Source of the DNA: a virus
Virus record (IMG/VR): IMGVR_UViG_3300045996_001561
Span: 1-64,000 of that record
DNA: 64,000 bases
Reading direction: 5' to 3' (one strand)
A program made the position numbers and the translations under genes. The notes beneath the pieces were generated by a model. The model worked only from the letters and a program-made list of their open reading frames with translations. It made no database searches and was not told the DNA's origin. Each line of letters opens with the position of its first letter. Within the stretch, counting starts at the first letter, position 1. Positions 33,142 through 39,704 of this stretch are shown piece after piece.

Positions 33142-33507
33142 ATGATCCACGGGAACGAGAACCCCGGCAAGGTGGCCGAGGCGATTGCGGAGGCGTTGCG
33201 CACCGCATCAGAGCATGGGGAGTTCGTCGATACGGACGACGAGCCACCCCGGATCGAGGTCGATCATGGGTTTCAACCCTTCCTCACGATCCGGTTTCGG
33301 AATGGCGCGGAATTCCAACTGACTCCGGTCAGATCGGCATGGCCGTCTGAAGGCTCGGCCCAATTCCTCGGCTGCGATCAGTGCGGCGAGACGGTGTGCG
33401 AATGCTGCGAACGCTGCGGTCGACCACCGGGGTACGAGCATGATCGCTCGGGGTGCGTCGAGTACATCGCGCCGGAAGGTGATGAGCGGTATCGGGAGGG
33501 ATCATGA
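33142..33507 (+). CDS. Cys-cluster protein, 121 residues
   Basis: ATG 33142 behind AAGGAGGCAGC. The N-terminal half is MIHGNENPGKVAEAIAEALR plus a beta segment. The C-terminal part has a metal-binding cluster GCDQCGETVCECCERCGRPP followed by a further Cys, resembling a treble-clef or ribbon finger. It overlaps the next gene by ATGA. Possibly a DNA- or RNA-binding early protein. Confidence 0.78.
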   Translation: MIHGNENPGKVAEAIAEALRTASEHGEFVDTDDEPPRIEVDHGFQPFLTIRFRNGAEFQLTPVRSAWPSEGSAQFLGCDQCGETVCECCERCGRPPGYEHDRSGCVEYIAPEGDERYREGS

Positions 33508-33704
33508 CCGCATTGGAGGCGATTCGTCGGATCACGGACATCGTTGAGGCGTGGGAGAACAACCACGATCCCAGCGCCCAGAACGATATCGATACCCTCT
33601 ACGAGATCCTCGGCATCGCGGGGGAGGTCGAGGAAACCGATCCCTACGCCCTGACTCCCTCGGAGGAAGATCGCTGGCGGAAAGATCAGGCCCATCCCGC
33701 GTAG
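33504..33704 (+). CDS. Hypothetical acidic helical protein, 66 residues
   Basis: Starts by ATGA overlap. MTALEAIRRITDIVEAWENN and IDTLYEILGIAGEVEETDPY give two acidic helices. It co-expresses with the Cys-cluster protein. No family recognised. Confidence 0.75.
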   Translation: MTALEAIRRITDIVEAWENNHDPSAQNDIDTLYEILGIAGEVEETDPYALTPSEEDRWRKDQAHPA

Positions 33705-33733
33705 GACGGATCGGGATCTCCCCCATACCCTCG

Positions 33734-33747
33734 GTGACATCTGTCAC
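33734..33747. promoter_or_regulatory. GTGACATCTGTCAC palindrome
   Basis: A 6-bp-arm perfect dyad in the short gap between two genes. It is related to the recurrent TGACACCTGTCA word seen elsewhere in the window and may be an operator-type protein site. Confidence 0.4.
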
Positions 33748-33779
33748 GCGGGGGTCGGGGTGGTGAAAGGAGAACGATC

Positions 33780-34031
33780 ATGGATCGCTCGGAATGGGTC
33801 AGGATCAAGTACCGAGAACTCGATCCCACCGTGGATACCTTCGCGGATATCCGGGATCACGTTCGGGCATCGCTGCAGGAACAGGTTGACTTCTGGAAGG
33901 GTGACACGATCCAGGGTCGGGCCGATGTGGCGCGCCGGAATGCCCTCGGAGTACCTCCCCTGAATCCCGCGCGGCGTCCAATGGAACGGTGGGCGATCTG
34001 CGCGCTCTTTGTCGCGGCCGGGAAGCTGTAG
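33780..34031 (+). CDS. Hypothetical protein, 83 residues
   Basis: ATG 33780 behind GAAAGGAGAACGATC. MDRSEWVRIKYRELDPTVDT and FADIRDHVRASLQEQVDFWK are helical; the C-terminus is hydrophobic (WAICALFVAAGKL). It ends three bases before the next promoter. No family recognised. Confidence 0.75.
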   Translation: MDRSEWVRIKYRELDPTVDTFADIRDHVRASLQEQVDFWKGDTIQGRADVARRNALGVPPLNPARRPMERWAICALFVAAGKL

Positions 34032-34034
34032 GGG

Positions 34035-34093
34035 TTGACAATACCCCGCGTATATGGTACTATACAACCAGTCAAGTGGGGGAACGGAAGCCC
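34035..34093 (+). promoter_or_regulatory. Promoter and leader of the 34.11 kb operon
   Basis: TTGACA (34035-34040), 17-base spacer ending TATGG, TACTAT (34058-34063). The leader has GGGGG-AACGGAAG-CCC (34078-34093), a weaker version of the hairpin, then GAAGGAGGAAAC before the GTG. Confidence 0.85.
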
Positions 34094-34113
34094 TCGGACG
34101 GAAGGAGGAAACA

Positions 34114-34569
34114 GTGATCAGGCCAGGAATGAAGATCACCCTAGAGAGTCTGGAAGAGATCGGGCCGTTCGCATGGCCGGGAGGGTACGTCAATACCTTC
34201 ATCGACCGGGATGGCAGCATCCTGTGCTTCGATTGCGCCAAGAAGGATCTGCAGGACGGAAACCCGTTCGGATCGATCGCGTACGCGGGGTACGAGGAAC
34301 GCGACCCCGAGGATGGCGACGTGATTTGCGATGGATGCGGACAGGAGGTCGATCCGGCGATTCGCGGTCGAGACGACGATCCCGCCACCGCCTGCCGCTA
34401 CCGCGTACGCGGGAAGGATGTTGCCGAGTTTCACACGAACGTGTGGGACGAGGTGATCACCGAGGCTCGGAAGCTGCGCGGTGAGGGGATCAGAAACATC
34501 GCCGTCGAGGAACGGGATCACGGGCCGGGGTTTGGGCCGGGACATTGGGTGGAGGTGATCTGGTCGTGA
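34114..34569 (+). CDS. Zinc-finger-like protein, 151 residues
   Basis: GTG 34114 behind GGAGGAAACA. The protein opens VIRPGMKITLESLEEIGPFA, has a CFDCAKKDLQDG and ICDGCGQEVDP pair of CxxC motifs about 43 residues apart (a large zinc ribbon), and a C-terminal alpha/beta part. It overlaps the next gene (GTGA). Function unknown. Confidence 0.78.
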   Translation: MIRPGMKITLESLEEIGPFAWPGGYVNTFIDRDGSILCFDCAKKDLQDGNPFGSIAYAGYEERDPEDGDVICDGCGQEVDPAIRGRDDDPATACRYRVRGKDVAEFHTNVWDEVITEARKLRGEGIRNIAVEERDHGPGFGPGHWVEVIWS

Positions 34570-34877
34570 ACGCATGGACAGGTCTGCGGCTCTCGGATGC
34601 GCGGCGACAACTGGTCGGCGTCAAATCCCAGATCGATCGCTCGATCCAAGCGGAGGACGACGACAACTGGCTCCGCGATGCGCCCCAAGATCCCGAAGCG
34701 TACGTGTTGCTCAATGAGATCGTGGGTCTCGTCAACACCCTCGATCAGAAGCTGCTTGACCTCGTCTTGAGAAAGGATCACGATGCTGTTCCAGAAGAAG
34801 AAGCCAGCCAAGAAGGGTCGGTCGCGCACATCATCGACCCGACCAGCCCCAGCGCGGAGGAACTCTGGGGTCAGTAA
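34566..34877 (+). CDS. Hypothetical helical protein, 103 residues
   Basis: GTG start overlapping the upstream stop. Helical (LSDARRQLVGVKSQIDRSIQ, YVLLNEIVGLVNTLDQKLLD) with an acidic end. The segment LVGVKSQIDRSIQAEDDDNW echoes LGALDRSIQANDPLQN in the gene at 34.98 kb, hinting at a shared ancestor. Overlaps the next gene by 95 bases in another frame. Confidence 0.7.
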   Translation: MNAWTGLRLSDARRQLVGVKSQIDRSIQAEDDDNWLRDAPQDPEAYVLLNEIVGLVNTLDQKLLDLVLRKDHDAVPEEEASQEGSVAHIIDPTSPSAEELWGQ

Positions 34878-35037
34878 GATCCCTCGGGGGTACTACGAGA
34901 ACTTTGGCACCGAGTACCACAACACGCGCGGGATGGGGTCAACCTATATCGCGGCGGCAGGATCGGGATGTCTGGGGGTCTCATGGAAGTTCTTTCTGAT
35001 GGTGATGCTGATCGGGATTGTGATTGCCGCCTTCTGA
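34783..35037 (+). CDS. Small membrane protein, 84 residues
   Basis: ATG 34783 after AGAAAGGATCACG, overlapping the upstream gene out of phase. A very basic N-terminus (MLFQKKKPAKKGRSRTSSTR) is followed by a C-terminal transmembrane helix (WKFFLMVMLIGIVIAAF). The order suggests an inner-membrane anchor with a cytoplasmic basic tail that may bind nucleic acid. A holin-like role is possible. Confidence 0.65.
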   Translation: MLFQKKKPAKKGRSRTSSTRPAPARRNSGVSKIPRGYYENFGTEYHNTRGMGSTYIAAAGSGCLGVSWKFFLMVMLIGIVIAAF

Positions 35038-35441
35038 GGGAGGCCCAGGCCCAGATCAGCACGGCCTGGATCGACGGCGACACGGACACCCTCGTCCAGT
35101 GGCTGGGCGCACTCGATCGCTCGATCCAGGCGAACGATCCACTGCAGAACGGTGCGGCCTTCCTGATCGAGTACACCGTGGCAGGGTTGGAGATCCTCCT
35201 GTTTGATCCCACGGTGCATGCATTCTATTGCACGGCACTCCTACCCCAATTCTGGCCCCAACGCCCCACAGAGGCCACGGAGCGCGTCCACAGCGGGGGT
35301 TCCGTGGATGACGACCGGCAACGTCGTGCCGACGTGCTGCGGTTTCGCATCTTCGGGCCGTGGGAAGGGATGCCGGGGGACATTGACAAATACGCGGGGG
35401 TGAGCTACACTACGCAGGCAACTAAAGGGAGCTTCCTCTAA
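34983..35441 (+). CDS. Hypothetical protein, 152 residues
   Basis: ATG 34983 (after GGGGGTC) or ATG 34968. The N-terminal half is helical (RLLREAQAQISTAWIDGDTD, VQWLGALDRSIQANDPLQNG), resembling the 34.57 kb protein; the C-terminal half is less ordered and its coding end overlaps the 35.38 kb promoter and first hairpin of the candidate small RNA. It overlaps the membrane-protein gene by 55 bases. The true end could be decayed. Confidence 0.6.
   Translation: MEVLSDGDADRDCDCRLLREAQAQISTAWIDGDTDTLVQWLGALDRSIQANDPLQNGAAFLIEYTVAGLEILLFDPTVHAFYCTALLPQFWPQRPTEATERVHSGGSVDDDRQRRADVLRFRIFGPWEGMPGDIDKYAGVSYTTQATKGSFL
35383..35411 (+). promoter_or_regulatory. Promoter of the candidate small RNA
   Basis: TTGACA (35383-35388), 17-base spacer, TACACT (35406-35411). 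It fires into a 190-base stretch with no convincing gene before the next promoter. Confidence 0.7.
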
Positions 35442-35550
35442 GCTCCTGGGGGGTCGACACCGGCGATGCCGGAACCACTCGATCCCCAAAGGTTTCCTCC
35501 GAGTTGCACCTTCCGTGTCGGGAACCCCGGTCGCAAGGCTGGGGTTCTTG
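35418..35550 (+). ncRNA. Candidate structured small RNA with anti-Shine-Dalgarno segment
   Basis: From the expected start near 35418 three helices can be drawn. Stem 1 is GGGAGCTT/AAGCTCCT (35427-35447). Stem 2 is GGGGGTCGA/TCGATCCCC (35449-35487) enclosing CCGGC-GAT-GCCGG. Stem 3 is GAACCCC/GGGGTTC (35522-35547) as an ending hairpin. Between stems 2 and 3 the single-stranded GGTTTCCTCC (35491-35500) is the exact complement of the GGAGGAAACC ribosome site used by many early genes here, and CCTTCCGT (35509-35517 area) complements ACGGAAGG of the leaders. The alternative is a decayed minus-strand leader. No expression evidence. Confidence 0.45.
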
Positions 35551-35602
35551 GCGTCCCGATCACCCCCTGTGTATGTATGGGAAACTGGTTTCCATAATAC
35601 CC

Positions 35603-35660
35603 TTGACAATACCCGTATGGTATGGTAGTATTGTCAGTGGTGAAGGGTACGGAACCCTTC
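35603..35660 (+). promoter_or_regulatory. Promoter and leader hairpin of the 35.68 kb operon
   Basis: TTGACA (35603-35608), 17-base spacer ending TATGG, TAGTAT (35626-35631). Leader hairpin GAAGGG/CCCTTC (35642-35660) with exact heptaloop TACGGAA, then ACGGAAGGAGGAAAC before the ATG. Confidence 0.9.
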
Positions 35661-35680
35661 GCACGGAAGGAGGAAACGCG

Positions 35681-36124
35681 ATGCTGCAGACACAGGTCGA
35701 TCATCAGTTTGGGGTGGGCGACCGGGCCATCCTGAAGCTGCGGCCGGGACGCAAGTTTGCCTACACCGGGTGGAAGGACGGCGATCTCGTCATCATCGAT
35801 GCGGTCAACTTCCGCATCAACGCGGACGGATCGACGGTCGTCTTTTACGCGGTCACCCACACGCCCGGTGGGGGGCACGTCCACGTCGGTGCCAATGAGG
35901 TGGTGCCGCTGCTCGATCGCCCCACACCCCCACAGAAATTCCTGATCTACGGCGGTGCGTACATCGCGCTGCTGGAGAAGGCGCTCGACGGCGGGCCATT
36001 CGCTCGGGCCATTCGCAACGCCACGCGCGCCGGAAACGATGCCTGCGGGTACGAGATCGTCCCGCGCAACGCCGAGGACGCCGCCCTGATCGCGCAGGCG
36101 GTGCGGGATGTGATGGTGCGCTGA
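35681..36124 (+). CDS. Hypothetical protein, 147 residues, paralogous to the next gene
   Basis: MLQTQVDHQFGVGDRAILKL begins a small beta-barrel-like domain (residues about 1-75: GDLVIIDAVNFRINADGSTV then FYAVTH) that aligns with the next protein (both have F-x-x-G-D-x-x-x-L, then V-x-I-x-x-V-x-F-R). A helical C-terminal extension follows (GGAYIALLEKALDGGPFARA). The barrel could be SH3/KOW-like and bind nucleic acid or protein. Function unknown. Confidence 0.78.
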   Translation: MLQTQVDHQFGVGDRAILKLRPGRKFAYTGWKDGDLVIIDAVNFRINADGSTVVFYAVTHTPGGGHVHVGANEVVPLLDRPTPPQKFLIYGGAYIALLEKALDGGPFARAIRNATRAGNDACGYEIVPRNAEDAALIAQAVRDVMVR

Positions 36125-36354
36125 TGCCTGAAACCACCTTCCAGCACGCCTTTGCCATCGGGGATGCGGTCATGCTGAACATGCGGGAGACGAAGCAGCG
36201 CAACGGCTGGGTGAACGGCGAGACGGTCTACATCCAGACCGTCAGCTTCCGCACGGCTCGGGAGGGATCGTACACCTTCTACACCGTGGGTATGGAGCCG
36301 GTCAGCACGTCCGTGATCAAGGTTCGGGATATCGACGTGGAGGCGGCAACGTGA
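36124..36354 (+). CDS. Small beta-barrel protein, paralogue of the 35.68 kb gene
   Basis: A 76-residue protein, start overlapping the upstream stop (TGATG). MPETTFQHAFAIGDAVMLNM and NGETVYIQTVSFRTAREGSY match the N-terminal domain of the preceding protein without the C-terminal extension. A recent local duplication is the simplest explanation. Function unknown. Confidence 0.75.
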   Translation: MPETTFQHAFAIGDAVMLNMRETKQRNGWVNGETVYIQTVSFRTAREGSYTFYTVGMEPVSTSVIKVRDIDVEAAT

Positions 36355-36785
36355 ACATCTACGGACACACCTATCAGCAGCGCCGCGAGATCCAGCGGCA
36401 AGCGAATAAAATCTCGGCCCTCTGGCTCTCCCCTCGGGGCAAGCTCTATGGCCTGGGGGAGATCGAGGTCAAGGCGGCACGGGAGTATGCGTCCCACAAC
36501 GAGTACAAAGGCGATCCAGGGGGGTGGATTCGGCGCACCGCATCGGATCGGGTAATCACGCAGGGGTGGAGAAACTTCTTCCTCGCCCGCACGCGGATGA
36601 TCCTCGACTGGTACACCCAGCGCCTGACCGCCTTCCCCAGCTTCGCGGCCATGATCGATGCGCCCTCCACGTACCGGCCGACGCTGATGCAGACCTCGAC
36701 GGACTGGCGGTGCTGGCTGCTGGCCTTCCACTACGATCAGACGATGGCCTATCGGGGTGATCCGAGGCGGGTCTATCGTGGCTAG
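36351..36785 (+). CDS. Hypothetical protein, 144 residues
   Basis: GTG start overlapping the upstream stop. The sequence MNIYGHTYQQRREIQRQANK is basic and helical, with Tyr/Trp-rich segments (KGDPGGWIRRTASDRVITQG, TDWRCWLLAFHYDQTMAYRG). No domain recognised. Coupled to both neighbours. Confidence 0.72.
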   Translation: MNIYGHTYQQRREIQRQANKISALWLSPRGKLYGLGEIEVKAAREYASHNEYKGDPGGWIRRTASDRVITQGWRNFFLARTRMILDWYTQRLTAFPSFAAMIDAPSTYRPTLMQTSTDWRCWLLAFHYDQTMAYRGDPRRVYRG

Positions 36786-37005
36786 GGGGAGGGTTCGGCT
36801 CAAGCGCGGGGAGCAGCGCGTCACCACGTACCACCGGGGTGACGTCACGGCGATCATCAGCGGACGCAGCAGCGGGTACTACACCATGACGATCAACGGG
36901 TTCTTCGGGGGGATCGCCCACAGTCGGCATGAGGCCAAGTGGATGATCCTCTCGGGCCACTACGTCAACGGGCCTGCGCTCCTACGGAGGATTCCGCATG
37001 GATAA
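36778..37005 (+). CDS. Hypothetical protein, 75 residues
   Basis: GTG 36778 (or GTG 36757) overlapping the upstream gene. Basic beta-rich N-terminus (ARGRVRLKRGEQRVTTYHRG) then SSGYYTMTINGFFGGIAHSR and a helix. The G-Y-Y-T-M-T-I-N-G strand pattern is like small beta modules. Function unknown. Confidence 0.68.
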   Translation: MARGRVRLKRGEQRVTTYHRGDVTAIISGRSSGYYTMTINGFFGGIAHSRHEAKWMILSGHYVNGPALLRRIPHG

Positions 37006-37633
37006 GATCAACATCTACCGTGTGAATATCACCGGCGTCGATCAGGTGCTGTCCTTCAGCGCCCCTGACGCTCCGATGGCTCCGATCTGGGCCAGCGTGT
37101 GGCCCTCGGGGGTGGCACTGGCCTCGGTCATCTGGCGCGACCGGGAGCGATTTGCCGGGAAGAAGGTCTTGGAGATCGGGCCGGGTCTGGGGATCACCGC
37201 CACGCTCCTGGGGCTGGCCGGGGCTGAGGTCACCCTCGTCGATATCTCCCAATCCTGCCTCAATGTCGCGGCCTACAACATGCGGCAGAACGGAGCAGGG
37301 TACCCGGCCCATGCCATCGTCAGTGACATCCGTCACCCCACGCCGGATCTCCCGGGCCATCTTGAGCGTGGCGCATACGACATGATCGTGGGAGCCGACA
37401 TCCTCTATGAGGATGACGTGGTGGAGCCACTCCTGCGGACGATCAGTGCCGTCGACCACGCCTGGATCGCCGCCGTGATCCGGGAGCCGTTTGCCAAGTT
37501 CGCCTTCGATACCCCGGGTGCCGGGTGGACGATGCGTACGGAGAAGATCCGGGTTCCCATCCCCGACCCCATCGAGGGCACCGTTGACCCGGTCATCGTT
37601 CTTTACCTTGACAAAGCGGGCCGGGTATGGTAA
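36998..37633 (+). CDS. SAM-dependent methyltransferase (lysine-methyltransferase-16-like)
   Basis: A 211-residue class I methyltransferase. The glycine loop is VLEIGPGLGITATLLGLAGA (about residues 58-77), followed by VTLVDISQSCLNVA with the acidic ribose-binding Asp. The preceding W-x-S-G-x-x-L-A motif (IWASVWPSGVALASVIW) and YDMIVGADILYEDD fit the METTL21/NNMT-like family 16, whose members modify proteins or small molecules. Uncommon in phages; it might modify a host protein. Its 3' end contains the next promoter's -35 box. Confidence 0.88.
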   Translation: MDKINIYRVNITGVDQVLSFSAPDAPMAPIWASVWPSGVALASVIWRDRERFAGKKVLEIGPGLGITATLLGLAGAEVTLVDISQSCLNVAAYNMRQNGAGYPAHAIVSDIRHPTPDLPGHLERGAYDMIVGADILYEDDVVEPLLRTISAVDHAWIAAVIREPFAKFAFDTPGAGWTMRTEKIRVPIPDPIEGTVDPVIVLYLDKAGRVW

Positions 37634-37668
37634 TATAGGGACAATCGAGATGGGGAGCGGAAGCCCCA
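37608..37668 (+). promoter_or_regulatory. Promoter and leader hairpin of the 37.69 kb operon
   Basis: TTGACA (37608-37613, inside the methyltransferase end), 17-base spacer ending TATGG, TAATAT (37631-37636). Leader hairpin TGGGG/CCCCA (37651-37668) with loop AGCGGAAG, then AAAGGAGGAACGG. Confidence 0.88.
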
Positions 37669-37684
37669 CAGAAAGGAGGAACGG

Positions 37685-37960
37685 ATGCGGGATCGCGTCA
37701 CCATCGCCAACGTCGAGGCGGCGCTGAACTATTACACCTTTGTGATGGGGTTGACGGCCGCGCAACAGGCCGACTTCCTGATCGATACGAAGCGGACAGT
37801 CACGAACGGTCGGTCGACGACGCGGTATCGCCTGTCGCACTTCGACGGAGCGGAGATCGGTTTCCCCCTCGGGAGGGAGTGGCGCACCGCGCGGGAGATG
37901 CACGACGGTCTGCGGGATGCCGCCCTCGGCGTCAATTGTTACCGGAGGTCATTCGGATGA
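37685..37960 (+). CDS. Hypothetical protein, 91 residues
   Basis: ATG 37685 behind AAAGGAGGAACGG. MRDRVTIANVEAALNYYTFV and a beta segment (TRYRLSHFDGAEIGFPLGRE) are followed by a helix. It overlaps the next gene by ATGA. First of about nine small genes on this transcript. No family recognised. Confidence 0.75.
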   Translation: MRDRVTIANVEAALNYYTFVMGLTAAQQADFLIDTKRTVTNGRSTTRYRLSHFDGAEIGFPLGREWRTAREMHDGLRDAALGVNCYRRSFG

Positions 37961-38187
37961 AGCTGGAAACCCTCGACCAAAAGCTGCAGCGGAAATACCC
38001 GAAGCTCTCCAAGAAGGAGCGGATGCTGGCCCTGCTCCTGGCCGATGCCCAGCACCGGAGTCAGATCGGCCGAGCCAACGGCATCACCGCCACGCTGGAG
38101 ACGCTCCATCCCCGCAAGGCAGCAGTGATTTCGGACGCCGCCTATTTCATCCGCGAGTACAAGATCGCATCGGGAGCATGGTCATGA
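37957..38187 (+). CDS. Hypothetical helical protein, 76 residues
   Basis: ATG overlapping the upstream stop. MKLETLDQKLQRKYPKLSKK and ERMLALLLADAQHRSQIGRA give basic helices; the end is also helical (AYFIREYKIASGAWS). The LSKKERMLALLLA...QIGRANGI stretch could be HTH-like, but not clearly. Function unknown. Confidence 0.72.
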   Translation: MKLETLDQKLQRKYPKLSKKERMLALLLADAQHRSQIGRANGITATLETLHPRKAAVISDAAYFIREYKIASGAWS

Positions 38188-38477
38188 CCAACGTGATTCT
38201 GCGGGCCGACGATATCGCGCAGCATCGGCAGGAGAGCGCCGTGCGGAGGGCGCTCCTGCCCTGCCTGCACCGGGTGCGGGTGGGTGACGACCGGGATCTG
38301 CATGAGATGATCGTGGCCGACCCGTTCCACGGATTCATCCCGGGAACCGCTGCGACGCTGAACAGGTGTCGTCAGGAAGCCTACTGCGTCAGCCGCAACA
38401 ACCCCGGCCTCACCGTCTTGGTGGAGCGTCTGGATGGGGATGTTGTCGCACGCTACATCAACGGTCGGGAGGTCTGA
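38184..38477 (+). CDS. Hypothetical protein, 97 residues
   Basis: ATG overlapping the upstream stop. MTNVILRADDIAQHRQESAV, LLPCLHRVRVGDDRDLHEMI and a C-terminal beta pair (GLTVLVERLDGDVVARYING). Two Cys (LPCL, RCRQEAYC region). No family recognised. Confidence 0.72.
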   Translation: MTNVILRADDIAQHRQESAVRRALLPCLHRVRVGDDRDLHEMIVADPFHGFIPGTAATLNRCRQEAYCVSRNNPGLTVLVERLDGDVVARYINGREV

Positions 38478-38478
38478 G

Positions 38479-38694
38479 ATGGGTTCCGTCAGGCAGTTGA
38501 TCGAACTCCAGGGCGTCATCGAGGATGCGCGAGAGCAAGCCCGATCCACCTTTGAGTACAGCCTCTTTGCGGGATCGAACAAGGATGAGTCGGGGCAGGA
38601 TAAGGCCGAGGATCGCATCCTGCGCTATCTGGAGTTTGCGCGGAGCGAGGTCGAGATGCTCACCGGAAATCTGGTGCGCCATGAACAGCGGTAG
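38479..38694 (+). CDS. Hypothetical helical protein, 71 residues
   Basis: ATG 38479 two bases after the upstream stop, with GGGAGGTCTGAG as ribosome site. Acidic coiled-coil-like sequence (MGSVRQLIELQGVIEDAREQ, DRILRYLEFARSEVEMLTGN). No family recognised. Confidence 0.74.
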   Translation: MGSVRQLIELQGVIEDAREQARSTFEYSLFAGSNKDESGQDKAEDRILRYLEFARSEVEMLTGNLVRHEQR

Positions 38695-38719
38695 CCCCCT
38701 GAATCGACGGGAGGTCTAG

Positions 38720-38962
38720 GTGCTGGGAACCCTACGTGCAGACGTGGTGGCGATCGAGGACAAGGGCAACGGCCTGTATGCGGCCCATCTCCTGATATCC
38801 GGAACGATCGTCGACGCGAAGAACACCGAGTACACCTTCGATCGTGTGAAATCGGTGATGGGATTCTCCGGGGGGATCGGGCCAAAGCAAACCCTCTCGG
38901 AGCAGCGGCAGGCCGAGGTACACGAGATCACGATGATCACACGATTTGGGGAGGGCATCTGA
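38720..38962 (+). CDS. Hypothetical protein, 80 residues
   Basis: GTG 38720 behind GGGAGGTCTAG. MLGTLRADVVAIEDKGNGLY and AAHLLISGTIVDAKNTEYTF look like a small beta barrel, then charged residues. No family recognised. Confidence 0.72.
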   Translation: MLGTLRADVVAIEDKGNGLYAAHLLISGTIVDAKNTEYTFDRVKSVMGFSGGIGPKQTLSEQRQAEVHEITMITRFGEGI

Positions 38963-39223
38963 ATGACCACACAGGCACAGCGGGATGCGATCGATCTGGC
39001 CCACTATCAGCGGCGGGAGATCGACCGCCGCTACAGCGTGCTGATGACCACCACTATGGGGCAGATGATCGCAATCGCCCAGGATGGGGTGCGCTGGCAG
39101 CAGGAGCATCGCCGGGCCGTACCGTACGCGGCCTACCGGGAGGAAATGGACACCGTGGTGTCGGTGATCGACCAACTCCGCGAGGGCATCCGCACGACGC
39201 TGCAGGAGGATGTCCGTGGATGA
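38963..39223 (+). CDS. Hypothetical helical protein, 86 residues
   Basis: Starts directly after the upstream stop (TGAATG). MTTQAQRDAIDLAHYQRREI, TTTMGQMIAIAQDGVRWQQE and SVIDQLREGIRTTLQEDVRG are helices. No family recognised. Confidence 0.73.
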   Translation: MTTQAQRDAIDLAHYQRREIDRRYSVLMTTTMGQMIAIAQDGVRWQQEHRRAVPYAAYREEMDTVVSVIDQLREGIRTTLQEDVRG

Positions 39224-39311
39224 CGATCCCTACGAGGTCGCCATCATGGCGGTCGGCGCGATTCTGGTCTACCTGGCGATCATTGGGCTTGTCGCACTGA
39301 TCTGGCGTTAG
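39216..39311 (+). CDS. Mini membrane protein, 31 residues
   Basis: GTG 39216 overlaps the upstream stop by 8 bases, behind GGAGGATGTCC. The product VDDDPYEVAIMAVGAILVYL continues AIIGLVALIWR: an acidic head and one transmembrane helix. The 3' half of this gene is also the left edge of a 219-base tandem duplication. Confidence 0.65.
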   Translation: MDDDPYEVAIMAVGAILVYLAIIGLVALIWR

Positions 39312-39323
39312 ACGGAGGGAGAT

Positions 39324-39485
39324 GTGAACGGGACGCTTTCTGCACTGGCCGTCGCACTTGCCATCATCGCGGTGGGGTTCGTGCTGCGAGTCAACGACAA
39401 GATCGACACGCCGACGCAGATCGTCATCATGATTCTGGCGATCGCGATCGAAATCGTGTTGCTCCAGATATGGCGGGATCGATGA
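39324..39485 (+). CDS. Two-helix membrane protein, 53 residues (copy 1)
   Basis: GTG 39324 behind GACGGAGGGAGAT. Two hydrophobic helices (LSALAVALAIIAVGFVL and QIVIMILAIAIEIVLLQIW) flank a polar RVNDKIDTPT loop. Small two-helix proteins of this type include holins and membrane effectors. A paralogue of the same length follows 219 bases later. Confidence 0.72.
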   Translation: MNGTLSALAVALAIIAVGFVLRVNDKIDTPTQIVIMILAIAIEIVLLQIWRDR

Positions 39486-39542
39486 GCGACACAAGGCGAT
39501 CATCGGACTTGTCGCGCTGATCTGGAGATAGACGGAGGGAGC

Positions 39543-39704
39543 ATGACCGGAGTCTTTGCCGCATTTATCATCGCTCAGACCATCATCCTCACGGCGTTCG
39601 TCCTTGCGGTGAACGACACGATCGACCTGCCGACGCAGGCGGTCATCACGATCCTGGCCATCGCCGTGCAAATCGTGCTGCTCCAGATATGGGGGGATCG
39701 ATGA
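39543..39704 (+). CDS. Two-helix membrane protein, 53 residues (copy 2)
   Basis: ATG 39543 behind GACGGAGGGAGC. MTGVFAAFIIAQTIILTAFV and LPTQAVITILAIAVQIVLLQ are clearly homologous to copy 1 (shared V-N-D-x-I-D-x-P-T-Q loop and L-L-Q-I-W end) but the first helix has diverged. The two may form a heteromeric pair. It overlaps the next gene by ATGA. Confidence 0.73.
   Translation: MTGVFAAFIIAQTIILTAFVLAVNDTIDLPTQAVITILAIAVQIVLLQIWGDR

Noticed and set aside
35418-35560. tRNA or tmRNA in the structured stretch at 35.4 kb
   Set aside because: No T-arm (GGTTCRA) at a proper distance, no acceptor pairing or CCA, and the stems do not fit a cloverleaf.
35241-35609. Minus-strand 122-codon frame with GGAGGAAACC inside
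   Set aside because: No minus-strand promoter; the ribosome-like word has no start codon at a proper distance. It is kept only as an alternative explanation for the small-RNA candidate.
36965-37903. 312-codon minus-strand frame opposite the methyltransferase
   Set aside because: Shadow of the methyltransferase and two other coupled genes; it crosses a plus-strand promoter and leader.
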